NCBI RefSeq assembly: GCF_027925305.1
Contig: NZ_BSDR01000001.1
Coordinates: 2,383,001-2,447,000 of the forward strand
DNA length: 64,000 nucleotides
Direction: 5' to 3'
From: Desulforhabdus amnigena
GTDB lineage: Bacteria; Desulfobacterota; Syntrophobacteria; Syntrophobacterales; Syntrophobacteraceae
Both the position numbers and the translations under genes were made by a program. Shown piece after piece: positions 52,748 to 62,224 of this stretch (positions within the stretch are counted from its first letter, which is position 1; every line of letters starts with the position of its first letter). The notes beneath the pieces are model-generated. The model was not told the DNA's origin. It ran no database searches and saw nothing but the letters and a program-made list of their open reading frames with translations.

Positions 52748-55700
52748 ATGCGTAAATCCAACCTGAGGGGAATCCTCCCTCCCGTTGTCATTTTGCTCGT
52801 TGGATTCATCATGGCCACCGAATTCAACAGGCTTCTCGGAATTCGCTACGGAGGGAAGGTTCTTCCGGAGGTAAAACTCCCGCACGCAATCTCGCCGCAC
52901 TCCCTTCCGGCTTTTGCCGGGAGGATTGCGGCCGTCACCCTGCCCGAAGGCTGGACGCATTACATTCCCTACGCAACAGCTGCCGCCGACCTGGCAAACG
53001 CCATAGAGACCAGAACCGGCGAGCGGCCCATCATCATGGAGGAATCGGACAAGGAATTGCCTCCCGGGGGGATCATTGCGGTCGGCACTGGAGCGGCAAA
53101 AACGACCCCTCAGAAGCTTCACACCCCACCGCCTTCAGCCGAAGGTTTTTCGCTGCAGGGTCATTTTCGGGACGGCGGCTGGAAGCTCGCGATCACCGGC
53201 GGCAGCCCCATGGGAAATGTTTACGGCATGTACTGGCTTGCCGATGCCCTGCGGGGAGGATACACCGAGCGGGAACTGATACACATCAATCGCACGATCG
53301 ATCCGGCATTCCGGTATCGTCTCGTCGACATGGGCGCAGTGGGGATTGTCCCCGACCCCGCCGCCTGGGGCCATGACTATTTGCATCACACTCATGCCTT
53401 TCAAGATGCCGTTCTTCTCACCGAACCCTATGTGGATGAACGCAATTTCAGCCGGATTTCCGAGGAATTCAGGACATACCTCCAACGCGTTCTTTCCTAC
53501 GGGTACAACGGCATCGTCTTCGATGGTTTCCTGGAATTCATCAATTTCGACCGGGTCGGCAATGGAAGAGAAGTCTACGGCCCCGACAGCCCTTACAGGA
53601 AACGCCACCAGGTCCTGCGCGAAAGGTTTGGGGAACTCTTCCAGTATGCTCACAGCCTCGGAATGAAAGTCGTTCTTGCTACGGACATGCTCCCCCTGAC
53701 AGCACCCCTTGAAAGGTATCTCCGCAGCAAACCGGGGGGAATGGATCCCTCCGATCCGAATCTCTGGTCGGTCTATCGAGCCGGCCTGGAAGAGCTCTTC
53801 GATGCTTTTCCCAGCGTGGACGGTATCATGATCCGCATTGGGGAAGCGGGAGCCATCTACAATCTGAAGGATTGGGACTATTACAGCACGCTTCTCGTTC
53901 GAACCGGCGAATCCGTAAGAGCCATGCTGCAGGAATTATTGTATGCGGCAGAAAAAAAAGAGCGCAAGATTTTCTTTCGCAACTGGTCTGTCGGAATCGG
54001 AGAGGTGGGAGACGTTCATACGAATCCCGAAACCTATGAAAAAGTTCTTGGAGATTTCCATTCTCCCCACCTTATTGTTTCAACCAAGTACTGCATGGGA
54101 GACTTCTTCAGCTTTCTCCCCCTCAATCCCACACTGATGTCGGGCTCGCAGACGCGAATGGTCGAATTTCAGGCCAGGAGGGAGTTCGAAGGATTCGGCG
54201 TGCTTCCCAACTATATGGGTCCACTTCAACAGGTGGCCTTGTCGGAGCTTCGCAAACGCAACCCGGCCATCGACGGCATCTGGTTGTGGACTCAGCGCGG
54301 CGGACCGCTTCATGCCGGTCCCCTCTCCCTGTACCCTTTTCACGGATTTTGGATTCTTGTCGACGCCAATGTCTACACCACCGCTCGTCTGGCCTGGGAC
54401 CCCGAGGCCGATATCGAAACCCTGACTGAATCATGGATACGCAAGAATTTCGGCGATGATCCAGGAACGATTCATTCTCTTTCTCAACTCCTCTTCCTTT
54501 CAAGAAAAGCGATTTTAAAAGGTTTTTATGTGGGGGATTCCGCACTCCGACAGGTGATTGCCTGCGGCCTGCAGCTTCCCCCCACTCCCTGGCTGTGGAA
54601 CATGATTGGCGGGTCCTCTTCAGCACTCTCATTGACGTATTTCGCCGGCCGCGACAAACTGGAGCGAACCCTCGCCGAAGGGTTCGAAGCCGTCGACGTG
54701 GTGCGTCAAATGAAGGATTTGACCCAGCATATCGCCTGCTCCCACCCTGATGCCCAAAGATTCCATGCAGGTCTCATGAAATCCCTGGAGTACGAAGAAA
54801 GCCTCTTCGACACTCTCGCCTGGTACAGGACCTCTTTTCTCTCCTACTACCACTGGCTGGATACCGGAGACCCCACATCCCTTGAAAGATGGCGGGAATC
54901 CTTTGCTCTCTTTCAAGAAAAGAAAAGGAGCCATCTCTTGGCCTACGGCAAGAATCTGGACTTTCCCGCTTTCGATTTCGTCGACGCCGATGCGGGAATG
55001 GCCATTCTCGAACGCAATGGCGCCATGACCTGGCTGGCACGTATTCAGATGGTTTTCCTGCCGCTCTTCTTGATTTCCTTCATCCCGTCAGCACGAAAGC
55101 CGACCCCCATTGGCAAGGAAGAAAAGGCTTTCAGGATGCTTCGGCGGATGCGCACCGCATTTGCCGGCATTCCGTCCGACTCCTGTTCTCCTGCCTCTTG
55201 CACAGCGACGGGCCTCTCCTTCATCTTTTTCATCAAAGCCACCCTGATCTTCTCTTCTTTCCGATCTATCCTTTTCCCTGCCTGGACGCTTCTTTCCCTC
55301 TCCGTTTTTACCCTTTCACTCAGAGCATTCAGCCCCCGCGGCTCAGCCGGATGGATTCCCCCCCTGGCTACAACCTCGGGACCGCTCCTCGGCCTGGCCG
55401 GTCTTTTCATGGGAGTCGCCTCTATCAGAGGGCCGCTCTTCTTCTGGTACCGATTCTGGACCCACCCGGCCTTCCGTATCCTCTTCGTGACCCTTTTTAT
55501 CGCTTTTGGACTCTGGCTTTTCTTCGCAGTTTACAGGAGCGTCAGAACCCGCTGTGGGCAGTCGGTTCTTCCAGCAATGGGGCTAGTCCTCACGGCGATC
55601 GGCATGGTATGCGTCACAAACGGCCTGCTGGCCGCAACGGTTGGACTGGAGCACTGTCTCACGGCCTTGAACAACGAAATGGTCATCCTCCCCCTCAGCC

Positions 55701-55840
55701 TGTCGAAAGTTCTTGGAATCACAACGCATCTCAACATCAATCCCCATCTGCCGCTTTACATTGCGCTGTGCGGCACTCTCGCAGCCGGCACCGGTTTTCT
55801 CATGCGTTTTTTTTCAAAGCGTCATCCCATGGCACACTAA
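52748..55840 (+). CDS. Membrane protein with glycosidase-like barrel and C-terminal multi-helix domain
   Basis: 1030 aa from ATG 52748; TTG 52718 is an alternative. After an N-terminal helix (ILPPVVILLVGFIMATEFNR), about 40-200 looks like the N-terminal domain of GH67/GH20 enzymes (ADLANAIETRTGERPIIMEE; ITGGSPMGNVYGMYWLADAL). About 200-560 has barrel-like segments, FRYRLVDMGAVG, YNGIVFDGFLEFINF, VVLATDMLPL, VDGIMIRIGEAG and GIWLWTQRGG. The FQARREFEGFGVLPNYMG motif recalls GH67. A helical domain follows, then from about 758 eight or so membrane helices. I infer a glycoside hydrolase relative tethered to the membrane; the fusion with a large membrane domain is unfamiliar to me. Confidence 0.6.
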   Translation: MRKSNLRGILPPVVILLVGFIMATEFNRLLGIRYGGKVLPEVKLPHAISPHSLPAFAGRIAAVTLPEGWTHYIPYATAAADLANAIETRTGERPIIMEESDKELPPGGIIAVGTGAAKTTPQKLHTPPPSAEGFSLQGHFRDGGWKLAITGGSPMGNVYGMYWLADALRGGYTERELIHINRTIDPAFRYRLVDMGAVGIVPDPAAWGHDYLHHTHAFQDAVLLTEPYVDERNFSRISEEFRTYLQRVLSYGYNGIVFDGFLEFINFDRVGNGREVYGPDSPYRKRHQVLRERFGELFQYAHSLGMKVVLATDMLPLTAPLERYLRSKPGGMDPSDPNLWSVYRAGLEELFDAFPSVDGIMIRIGEAGAIYNLKDWDYYSTLLVRTGESVRAMLQELLYAAEKKERKIFFRNWSVGIGEVGDVHTNPETYEKVLGDFHSPHLIVSTKYCMGDFFSFLPLNPTLMSGSQTRMVEFQARREFEGFGVLPNYMGPLQQVALSELRKRNPAIDGIWLWTQRGGPLHAGPLSLYPFHGFWILVDANVYTTARLAWDPEADIETLTESWIRKNFGDDPGTIHSLSQLLFLSRKAILKGFYVGDSALRQVIACGLQLPPTPWLWNMIGGSSSALSLTYFAGRDKLERTLAEGFEAVDVVRQMKDLTQHIACSHPDAQRFHAGLMKSLEYEESLFDTLAWYRTSFLSYYHWLDTGDPTSLERWRESFALFQEKKRSHLLAYGKNLDFPAFDFVDADAGMAILERNGAMTWLARIQMVFLPLFLISFIPSARKPTPIGKEEKAFRMLRRMRTAFAGIPSDSCSPASCTATGLSFIFFIKATLIFSSFRSILFPAWTLLSLSVFTLSLRAFSPRGSAGWIPPLATTSGPLLGLAGLFMGVASIRGPLFFWYRFWTHPAFRILFVTLFIAFGLWLFFAVYRSVRTRCGQSVLPAMGLVLTAIGMVCVTNGLLAATVGLEHCLTALNNEMVILPLSLSKVLGITTHLNINPHLPLYIALCGTLAAGTGFLMRFFSKRHPMAH

Positions 55841-55854
55841 AAAAGCACAGGGAT

Positions 55855-56274
55855 TCATGTGTCCATCGAGGGTCGGTCGGTGGACCGGATTCCTTCAGTG
55901 TCAGGTTGCCGGGTCACCGAATTGGCCTCCAGAGCCCATTCTACCTTCGTCTTCAACTCCGAGAGGTCACATGATTTAATCACATAATAATCCGCCGCCA
56001 TGGCCTTCGGTTCAAACCTGAAGCTGTCGTATGCGCTACAGAGTATAACCGACAAGTCCGGGTAGAACTCCCGTATTTCCTGGAGCAGATCAAGCCCGTC
56101 ACTGTCGACCAGCTTGATATCGAGAATAACAACTTCGGGCTGGATAGACTCTATTCTCTCTACGAGCCTCAAACCGGTAGCGACCGTAATGACCTCGTGT
56201 CCTTCATCGGCCAGTTCACTTTCAAAAAAGCTCCTGATATGCTCTTCATCGTCAACCACAAGAATTCGTGACAC
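55855..56274 (-). CDS. Stand-alone response regulator receiver domain
   Basis: 139 aa from GTG 56274 with AAGGAG 6 bases upstream; an open frame to 56439 is rejected as promoter sequence. CheY-like fold: ILVVDDEEH (acidic pair), the phosphorylatable Asp in VVILDIKLVDSDG, CSAYDSF and the Lys of YYVIKSCDL. There is no output domain, so it probably signals by phosphotransfer or protein binding. No kinase gene is nearby. Convergent with the glycosidase-like gene (14 bases apart). Confidence 0.88.
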   Translation of the reverse strand: MSRILVVDDEEHIRSFFESELADEGHEVITVATGLRLVERIESIQPEVVILDIKLVDSDGLDLLQEIREFYPDLSVILCSAYDSFRFEPKAMAADYYVIKSCDLSELKTKVEWALEANSVTRQPDTEGIRSTDRPSMDT

Positions 56275-56520
56275 TTTGGACTCCTTATCTGCAAACCATA
56301 TTATATTGGGATTGAAAGACCGGCATATCACCTGTCTCTGTTTTTCCTGGAATTCGGTACGAGCGGCCTTAGGTGCACAGAAGGTTCCTGCGAAGAGTAA
56401 ACTCAGAGTTATGAAGAAAAAAGAGAAGCAGAGGAGCAAAACCCAAGTAGCCTTTTCAACAGAAGGCAGGCACAGACCCTCGCACCTGTTGATTGAAACC
56501 GTCGCGGAAATCTTCGCCCA

Positions 56521-56583
56521 TCATTCCCGCAAAGCGGGGCCCAGGGAAATTCAAAGCCTGGCGCCCCGCTTTTGCCGGAATGA
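56521..56583. repeat. REP-like inverted repeat
   Basis: TCATTCCCGCAAAGCGGGGC and, inverted, GCCCCGCTTTTGCCGGAATG have about 20-base arms with one bulge and one mismatch. It is the most distinct element in the 525-base gap 56275-56799 between metK and the response regulator; I see no gene there. Confidence 0.7.
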
Positions 56584-56799
56584 TGCGGGAGGGGCTTAAA
56601 ACGACAGGTTTCAACGAGAAAATCTGATTGGAATTTAAAGAAAGAATGTGTCAATCTGGTGGCGATTTTGTTAAACGATGTGGCGCCGTCCTAAAAAACT
56701 CACGGAAGCCTGTTCTTGAAAGGAGATTCAAGGAGATTCGTGGTGCCACGGTGAATGCATCCAGATGATGGATTCAAAGGCACAGCTCGAAAAAACGGT

Positions 56800-57987
56800 T
56801 CATCTCAGGAGTTCTGCCTTGTCCGTCTTCTCCCAGGGGACATCGATATCCGTTCGGCCCATGTGCCCATAGGCCGCAAGTTTTTCATAAAACCCGCCTT
56901 TTACAATCTGGGGCAGCCGTCTCAGGTTGAAATTCCGCATGATCCCGGCCAGGCGGAATTCAAAATGCTTTTCCAAAAGCTTTACCAGCTCTTCGTCGGG
57001 AATCCTTCCTGTACCGAAGGTTTCCACCTGGATACTTGCCGGCCGCGAAAGGGTAACCGAGTAGCTGAGCTGCACCTCACATTCATCCGCCAGACCCGCA
57101 GCCACAAGGTTCTTAGCCGCATAACGGGCGGCATAAGCCGCCACCCGGTCTATTCTGAGAGGGTCCTTGCCGCTCAGAGCCGCCCCGCTGTGCCGTGCAT
57201 ATTCGCCATAGGTATCGATCGCCGTCTTTCTCCCCGTGAGCCCCGAGTGCACGGACGGACCTCCGGAAATGAACGCGCCTTCGGGGTTTATGAAAATATC
57301 GGTGTTCTGATCCGGCTTGATGGCTTCGTCTTCGAAAGACGGCTTGATGACAGTTTCATAGATGTCATTGCGGATTTTCTGGAGGCTCGGTTCGTAAGTA
57401 TGGGCCTGGCTTGCGGTGACCGTGATGCTGTGAATGCGATGAGGCCTCCGGTTCCTGTACTCGATTCCCACATCGGTTTTGCCCTCGGGACAAAGATAGG
57501 GCAGTATCTTCTCGCGCCGTACATGGGTGATTTGCCGTGAAAGCTTATGAGCCAGCCAGATGGGCAGGGGCATGAGAGCCGGTGTTTGATTGCACGCGAA
57601 ACCAAAGACGGTGACCTGGTTTCTGGCGGGTATGCGTTCTATTTCATCCTCGGAAAGAGCTCTTTCATCGAAACAGCAGTGTTCTTCCACGGGCAATTCC
57701 TTGAGGCTCGTCAGCACACTGCAGGTCTTTGCATTGAAGTCTTGCTGATCATAGCCGATGTGCCGGATGACCCTCCGCGCAACATTCGGGAAATCCACCA
57801 CGGCATCGGAGGCAAACCTCGCTGCGATGAAAAGAATGGATACGGACACGGCGCATTCGGCGATGACTCTCGATGAGGGATCCTGCTCCAGAAAATGGTC
57901 CACGATGGCATCACTGATCTGATCGCAGACCTTATCCGGGTGCCCTTCAGTCACCGATTCCGATGTGAACATGAAATCCTTTTTCAT
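56800..57987 (-). CDS. metK: Divergent S-adenosylmethionine synthetase
   Basis: 395 aa from ATG 57987 (GGGGAA upstream); TTG 58002 is an alternative. MetK fold over its whole length: TSESVTEGHPDKVCDQISDA, ACNQTPALMPLPIWLAHKLS, DTYGEYARHSGAALSGKDPL and DVPWEKTDKAELL. It departs from E. coli MetK at residues that line the active site. GDQG(LMFG) is replaced by RNQV(TVFG), so the methionine-binding Asp is N123; GPMGDCGLTGRK is replaced by GPSVHSGLTGRK, so another Asp is H247. The GGEI segment is also changed. Either a divergent true MetK or a paralogue with altered activity. It follows a P-type ATPase gene on the same strand. Confidence 0.8.
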   Translation of the reverse strand: MKKDFMFTSESVTEGHPDKVCDQISDAIVDHFLEQDPSSRVIAECAVSVSILFIAARFASDAVVDFPNVARRVIRHIGYDQQDFNAKTCSVLTSLKELPVEEHCCFDERALSEDEIERIPARNQVTVFGFACNQTPALMPLPIWLAHKLSRQITHVRREKILPYLCPEGKTDVGIEYRNRRPHRIHSITVTASQAHTYEPSLQKIRNDIYETVIKPSFEDEAIKPDQNTDIFINPEGAFISGGPSVHSGLTGRKTAIDTYGEYARHSGAALSGKDPLRIDRVAAYAARYAAKNLVAAGLADECEVQLSYSVTLSRPASIQVETFGTGRIPDEELVKLLEKHFEFRLAGIMRNFNLRRLPQIVKGGFYEKLAAYGHMGRTDIDVPWEKTDKAELLR

Positions 57988-58012
57988 TTCATTTTTCCCC
58001 AAGCGCCTGTAC

Positions 58013-58066
58013 GTTCTCCCCCGGCCCTCTCCAAAAAGGGCGGGGAGGTTTTCGGACAGGCTCTAA
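58013..58066. repeat. Family A-like repeat fragment
   Basis: TTCTCCCCCGGCCCTCTCC, then AGGGCGGGGAGGTTTTCGGA and CAGGCTCTA, which is the right-hand end seen at 548-656. It lies between the ATPase stop and metK. Confidence 0.5.
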
Positions 58067-61000
58067 ACCGGTTTCTTTGTGGCTTCATTGATGATAAGAG
58101 GGACTACGGCGCTGGTTCCGATCACCGCCGCGTCCACCAGGCCGACCGGTGTGAGTCCTAGGAGTCCTCGCAGCCCCGGAACGATCATCGTCAGCAGTTG
58201 AAGGGCGAGGGAGCCTCCGAGAGCCAGATTGAGATATCTATTGGGAGGCAGTTTTTCCTTGGAAAAAATGCCGGTCTTTTCCGAACGGCAGCTGACGGCG
58301 TGCATGAGCTGCGCCAGGGTCAGGCTCTGGAATGCAATCGTACTCGCGTTCGCCCCCATGCCATATCGCATGATGCCATAGCCGTAGGTTCCAAGAGCAC
58401 TCGCGCTTATCACGGCGGATTCGGCCGTAAGCCTCTTGAAATCGGACGCCTTGATGATGGGTTCGTGGGGATCCCGGGGAGGGCGCTGCATCACATCCGG
58501 TTCAGCCGGTTCCAGGGCGAGAGCCAGGCCGGGAAAGATATCCGAGAGGAGATTGATCCAGAGAAGCTGCATGGCGGTGAGGGGATGCCCCAGTCCCAGG
58601 GCCCCGGCCGCAAACATGACCATGATCTCGCTGAAGTTGGTAGAGAGAAGAAAATGGAGCGCCTTTCGAATGTTGCTGTAAATCGTCCGCCCGTGGCTCA
58701 CGGCAACGATCATGGTTTCGAGGTTGTCGTTTTCCAGGACGACGTCGGCCACTTCGCGCGCGATATCCGTTCCGGAATGTCCCATGGCCACACCGACATC
58801 GGCCGCCTTGAGGGCAGGGCCGTCATTGATTCCGTCCCCCGTCATGGCCACGACCCTGCCGGCCTTCTGGAGGGCCTGAACGATCTGCAGCTTGTTTGCC
58901 GGGCTGACCCGCGCAAAAACATGGACCCTCTGGGAAAGGGCTCTCAGGGCATCGGCGTCCATATCCCCCAGGTGCGAGGAATCCATGATCTCGAGAGGCT
59001 CCCCCCTGCTCAGATTGAGGTCCCTTCCAATGGCATACGCCGTGGGGCTCTGATCCCCCGTGATCATGATCGTTTCAATCCGGGCCTGATGAAAAAGTCC
59101 GATCAGTTCCTTCACTCCCTCCCTGACGGGATCCGCCATCCCCACCAGACCCAGCCAGGTCAACCCGCTGAGCCAGTCTAAGCCTTCGTTGCCTCCCACC
59201 ACCGCAGTGGCAAACCCCAGAACCCTGAGGGCATCTCCGGCCATGCGTTCATTTTCGACCTCTATGGCTTGCCGATCCTCCTCCGTCAGGGCAATCCTTT
59301 CCCCATCCTGCATGCGCCATTCACACATGGCAAGCACTTCCATGGGGCTTCCCTTGACGGCAACCAGCCTTTCTCCCGTGGAACATTCGTGGAATGTCCC
59401 CATGAAATTGCGATCTTCCGAGCGGAGCTTTGTTTTCAAAAGGGGATATTGCGATCTCACTTCACCCAGGTTCAAACCCGCCTTGACGGCGGCGGCAAGG
59501 AGTGCATTTTCCGTTGAAGACCCTTTGAGGATATATTCATCCCCCCTTTTTGCGATATCGCTTTCGCTGCAAAGGATGGAGACCCTCAGAAGTTCAAGGA
59601 GCTCCCGACAAGCTTCGGGACGCAAATTACCCTTCCCATAGCTGAAAAGGGTACCGGCGACTTCGATACGTTTGTCACCGGCAAAGATCCTTTGAACGGT
59701 CATCCGGTTTTGCGTGACGGTTCCCGTCTTGTCAAAACATATGGTCTGGATGGCGCCCAGGGTCTCCACCGCATCGAGATGGCGAATGAGAACTTTGTGG
59801 TCCCGCATTTTCCTGATGCCAATGGCAAGGGTCGTGGTGGCCACTGCGGGCAGTCCTTCCGGAACGGCCGCAACGGCAAGGGCGATGGATGAATTGAGCA
59901 TATAGAGCAGGCCGTAGCCCCGGGCGAGCCCCATCAGGAAAACGATGCCGCAAATGGCCCCGCTGATGAGGACGAGCTGATTGCCGATTTGTGTCAATTG
60001 CCGTTCCATGGGAGTCTCGGGAACGGTGGCCTCCCCCACGAGGAGGTGCAACTGACCGATTTCAGTGGATTTGCCTGTTGCAACCACCACGGCGATGCCC
60101 TGCCCTCCCGTGACCAGGGTTCCCATATAGACCATGTTCAGCCGGTCGGCCAGGGGAGTTTTCTCTCCCAGGATCGGCAGGTGCGTCTTGGCTATGGGAA
60201 GACTTTCCCCCGTGAGGGACGATTCGTCCACGGTCAGGTTGGTGCTGTCGATCAATCTGCTGTCGGCGGCAATGTAGGACCCCGGCCTGAGAACCAGGAG
60301 ATCCCCCAGCGCAACCTCCTCCATGCTCACTTCCGTCAGGACTCCGTCTCTCATGACCTGCGCACCGGGACGGACCAGGCTCTTGAGAGATTCGATGGTT
60401 CTTTCCGCCTGGTTTTCCGTTACAAATCCAATGACCGCATTGATAACCACCACCCCCATGATGACAACGGCGTCGGCAACTCCCCCCGTGGCGACCGAAA
60501 TGCCGGCGGAGACAGTGAGGAGCGCCACGGGAAAGGATTTGAACTGCTCTGCCAGGATGCTCCACCTGGACCTGGGTTCCGATTCGGGGAGGGTATTCGT
60601 ACCATATTTCTTCAGATTGGCTTGAGCGCTCTCCCGGGAGAGACCCGAGACCGCCGAAGTCCCCCATTCCTTGATGACAGAATCCGGATCCATAGTGTGC
60701 CATGGCTTGAGGCGGGGATCCTCGATACCATGGATATAAAGACAGGATGCTTTCGGCTTTGGTGCGGCATTCCTTTTGCCGCTGCCCAAAAAGGGGATTC
60801 CACTTAAAAGAGCACTCTTCAGGGAATTCTTCCCAGGGGATTCAGGGGCAGGCGAAGATTCACTGGCCGGTAAGCCCCTCTGCTGTCTGAACCCCGAGAC
60901 CACCTGCTCCAGCAGGGATGCGATGGTCTGAACCGTGTTTCCCGAATTGAAATGGATGAGAACCGTGCCCGTCAAGCGGCTCGCAGAGACCTGCCTCACG

Positions 61001-61116
61001 ACATCCATCCGGGACAGGTGTTCCTCCAGATGATTCTGGAGAGCCTCGGAACGGTAAAGCTCCCTGACCCTGTATCTCGCCCTGCCTTTGATAGCGGTAT
61101 GTATCGGCTCAATCAC
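58063..61116 (-). CDS. P2-type cation-transporting ATPase with cysteine-free HMA-like N-terminus
   Basis: 1017 aa from GTG 61116 with GAGGGGTGAG upstream. Residues about 1-80 resemble an HMA ferredoxin-like fold (GRARYRVRELYRSEALQNHL; TVLIHFNSGN) but have no CxxC metal site. From about 140 it is a P-type ATPase: LTGES (about 301-305), VPEGLPAVATTTLA (M4, PEGLP as in Ca2+/Na+ P2 pumps rather than CPx heavy-metal pumps), DKTGTVTQN (D462) and MTGDGINDGPALKAADVG. The C-terminal membrane part ends in NLALGGSLALQLLTMIVPGL. The transported ion is unknown. The genes upstream encode Ala/Gly-rich repeat proteins and a DUF5132-like protein, likely partners. Confidence 0.9.
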   Translation of the reverse strand: MIEPIHTAIKGRARYRVRELYRSEALQNHLEEHLSRMDVVRQVSASRLTGTVLIHFNSGNTVQTIASLLEQVVSGFRQQRGLPASESSPAPESPGKNSLKSALLSGIPFLGSGKRNAAPKPKASCLYIHGIEDPRLKPWHTMDPDSVIKEWGTSAVSGLSRESAQANLKKYGTNTLPESEPRSRWSILAEQFKSFPVALLTVSAGISVATGGVADAVVIMGVVVINAVIGFVTENQAERTIESLKSLVRPGAQVMRDGVLTEVSMEEVALGDLLVLRPGSYIAADSRLIDSTNLTVDESSLTGESLPIAKTHLPILGEKTPLADRLNMVYMGTLVTGGQGIAVVVATGKSTEIGQLHLLVGEATVPETPMERQLTQIGNQLVLISGAICGIVFLMGLARGYGLLYMLNSSIALAVAAVPEGLPAVATTTLAIGIRKMRDHKVLIRHLDAVETLGAIQTICFDKTGTVTQNRMTVQRIFAGDKRIEVAGTLFSYGKGNLRPEACRELLELLRVSILCSESDIAKRGDEYILKGSSTENALLAAAVKAGLNLGEVRSQYPLLKTKLRSEDRNFMGTFHECSTGERLVAVKGSPMEVLAMCEWRMQDGERIALTEEDRQAIEVENERMAGDALRVLGFATAVVGGNEGLDWLSGLTWLGLVGMADPVREGVKELIGLFHQARIETIMITGDQSPTAYAIGRDLNLSRGEPLEIMDSSHLGDMDADALRALSQRVHVFARVSPANKLQIVQALQKAGRVVAMTGDGINDGPALKAADVGVAMGHSGTDIAREVADVVLENDNLETMIVAVSHGRTIYSNIRKALHFLLSTNFSEIMVMFAAGALGLGHPLTAMQLLWINLLSDIFPGLALALEPAEPDVMQRPPRDPHEPIIKASDFKRLTAESAVISASALGTYGYGIMRYGMGANASTIAFQSLTLAQLMHAVSCRSEKTGIFSKEKLPPNRYLNLALGGSLALQLLTMIVPGLRGLLGLTPVGLVDAAVIGTSAVVPLIINEATKKPV

Positions 61117-61276
61117 CGGAGCTCACCCCTCTGATAAGGTGCAAGTGGCATGAGGGGAGTCCTTGCCGGCCTCCCCCCCCTCAAGCATAAAAGCTTTCAC
61201 AAATCAGGATATCCAACAACAGAAGGAACAACAGAAACTTTGCAGTCGTGCGGGCAAACGGCTCTACTGAGACGCC

Positions 61277-61909
61277 TTATTCCTTCTCGGACGGTTCAGC
61301 AGGGCTTTTGGGCTTTGGCAGGGCAGCTCCCGCAATGTCCTTCACCCCTTCGACCGCTCCGAGCAGCACACCCCTCACAGCTTTGACGGCCGACTCGCCG
61401 ATACTTCCGGCGGCCTCGATGGATCCACCAATGGCTGTCTTCGCCAACTCTTCGACGTTGGCACCAACCTCTTTGCCCGCCTCTAGGATTCCGTCCACCG
61501 TCTTTTTGGCGACCTGTCCCACATCTGCCCCTATACTGGATGCTCCTTCAACCGCCCCCTTGGCTGTCTGCCGGGCAACGGCAAATACGTCCCCGCCCAC
61601 ATCGCTCACCCCCATCACGATGCCCTTGGCCACACTCTTGGTGCTCATGAGAAGCCCCGTGCCGACGTCTTCAGTGGCCGCGATGGCTCCCTTGATGACA
61701 CCTTTGGCCACATCGACCGCCTCGTTGGCAACGGAGCCGGTGGCCTTCAAAGCATCGGAAACTACATTTCTGGCCAGATCCACGACTCCGACCTCGATCT
61801 CGTTCACTGCCTTGAGACTGCTCAGAATCCCAACTTTGAGGGTATTTCCGGCCCTCTCGATACTTTCCTTGACACTCCCGCCACTTGTTGTCGTTTCCAT
61901 GTCAGACAT
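61277..61909 (-). CDS. Ala/Gly-rich repeat protein, 210 aa
   Basis: No cysteine, tryptophan or signal peptide. The sequence is made of imperfect 21-25-residue amphipathic repeats such as VAKGVIKGAIAATEDVGTGL, VAKGIVMGVSDVGGDVFAVA and AKGAVEGASSIGADVGQVAK. It ends VKDIAGAALPKPKSPAEPSE. It is a paralogue of the 271-aa protein at 62225-63040, which ends its repeat part with VKDVASALLPKPGSP. Repeats of this kind are seen in LEA-like, phasin-like or membrane-surface helical proteins. It lies 160 bases upstream of the ATPase, on the same strand. Function unknown. Confidence 0.75.
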   Translation of the reverse strand: MSDMETTTSGGSVKESIERAGNTLKVGILSSLKAVNEIEVGVVDLARNVVSDALKATGSVANEAVDVAKGVIKGAIAATEDVGTGLLMSTKSVAKGIVMGVSDVGGDVFAVARQTAKGAVEGASSIGADVGQVAKKTVDGILEAGKEVGANVEELAKTAIGGSIEAAGSIGESAVKAVRGVLLGAVEGVKDIAGAALPKPKSPAEPSEKE

Positions 61910-62059
61910 ATCCTTCCCTTTCCGTCATCTGATATTGTCGATATGTTCACACCCATGAACCCAGGGACAATCTATCTGCAAAACGGTTACATCCGCATGT
62001 CGAACACGTGAACCTTGCATTAAAGAACACCTTACCTCTCGTTCCCACAGCGAGCGCTG

Positions 62060-62193
62060 GCAGTCTGTCGGAGAGCTGCTTTTTTGTTATTTCGAACGAA
62101 GCGTAGCGAAGAGAGAAATCTAATGAATGAGCCACGTTGGACCAACTAGATTTCTCGCCTTCGGCTCGAAATCACGGCTCTCTGACAGGCTGC
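62060..62193. repeat. MITE-like element with terminal inverted repeats
   Basis: GCAGTCTGTCGGAGAGC at 62060 and GCTCTCTGACAGGCTGC at 62177 are 17-base terminal inverted repeats with 15 matches. Inside lie nested arms (ATTTCGAACGAAGCG, AGAAATCTA; inverted as TAGATTTCTCGCCTTCGG). It occupies most of the 315-base gap between the two repeat-protein genes. Confidence 0.75.
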
Positions 62194-62224
62194 TAGCGAA
62201 AAGATGAGGACTTGCGGGTCATTT

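Noticed and set aside
56275-56799. 161-codon + strand frame between metK and the response regulator
   Set aside because: It includes a REP-like inverted repeat, lacks an SD and has no recognisable domain.
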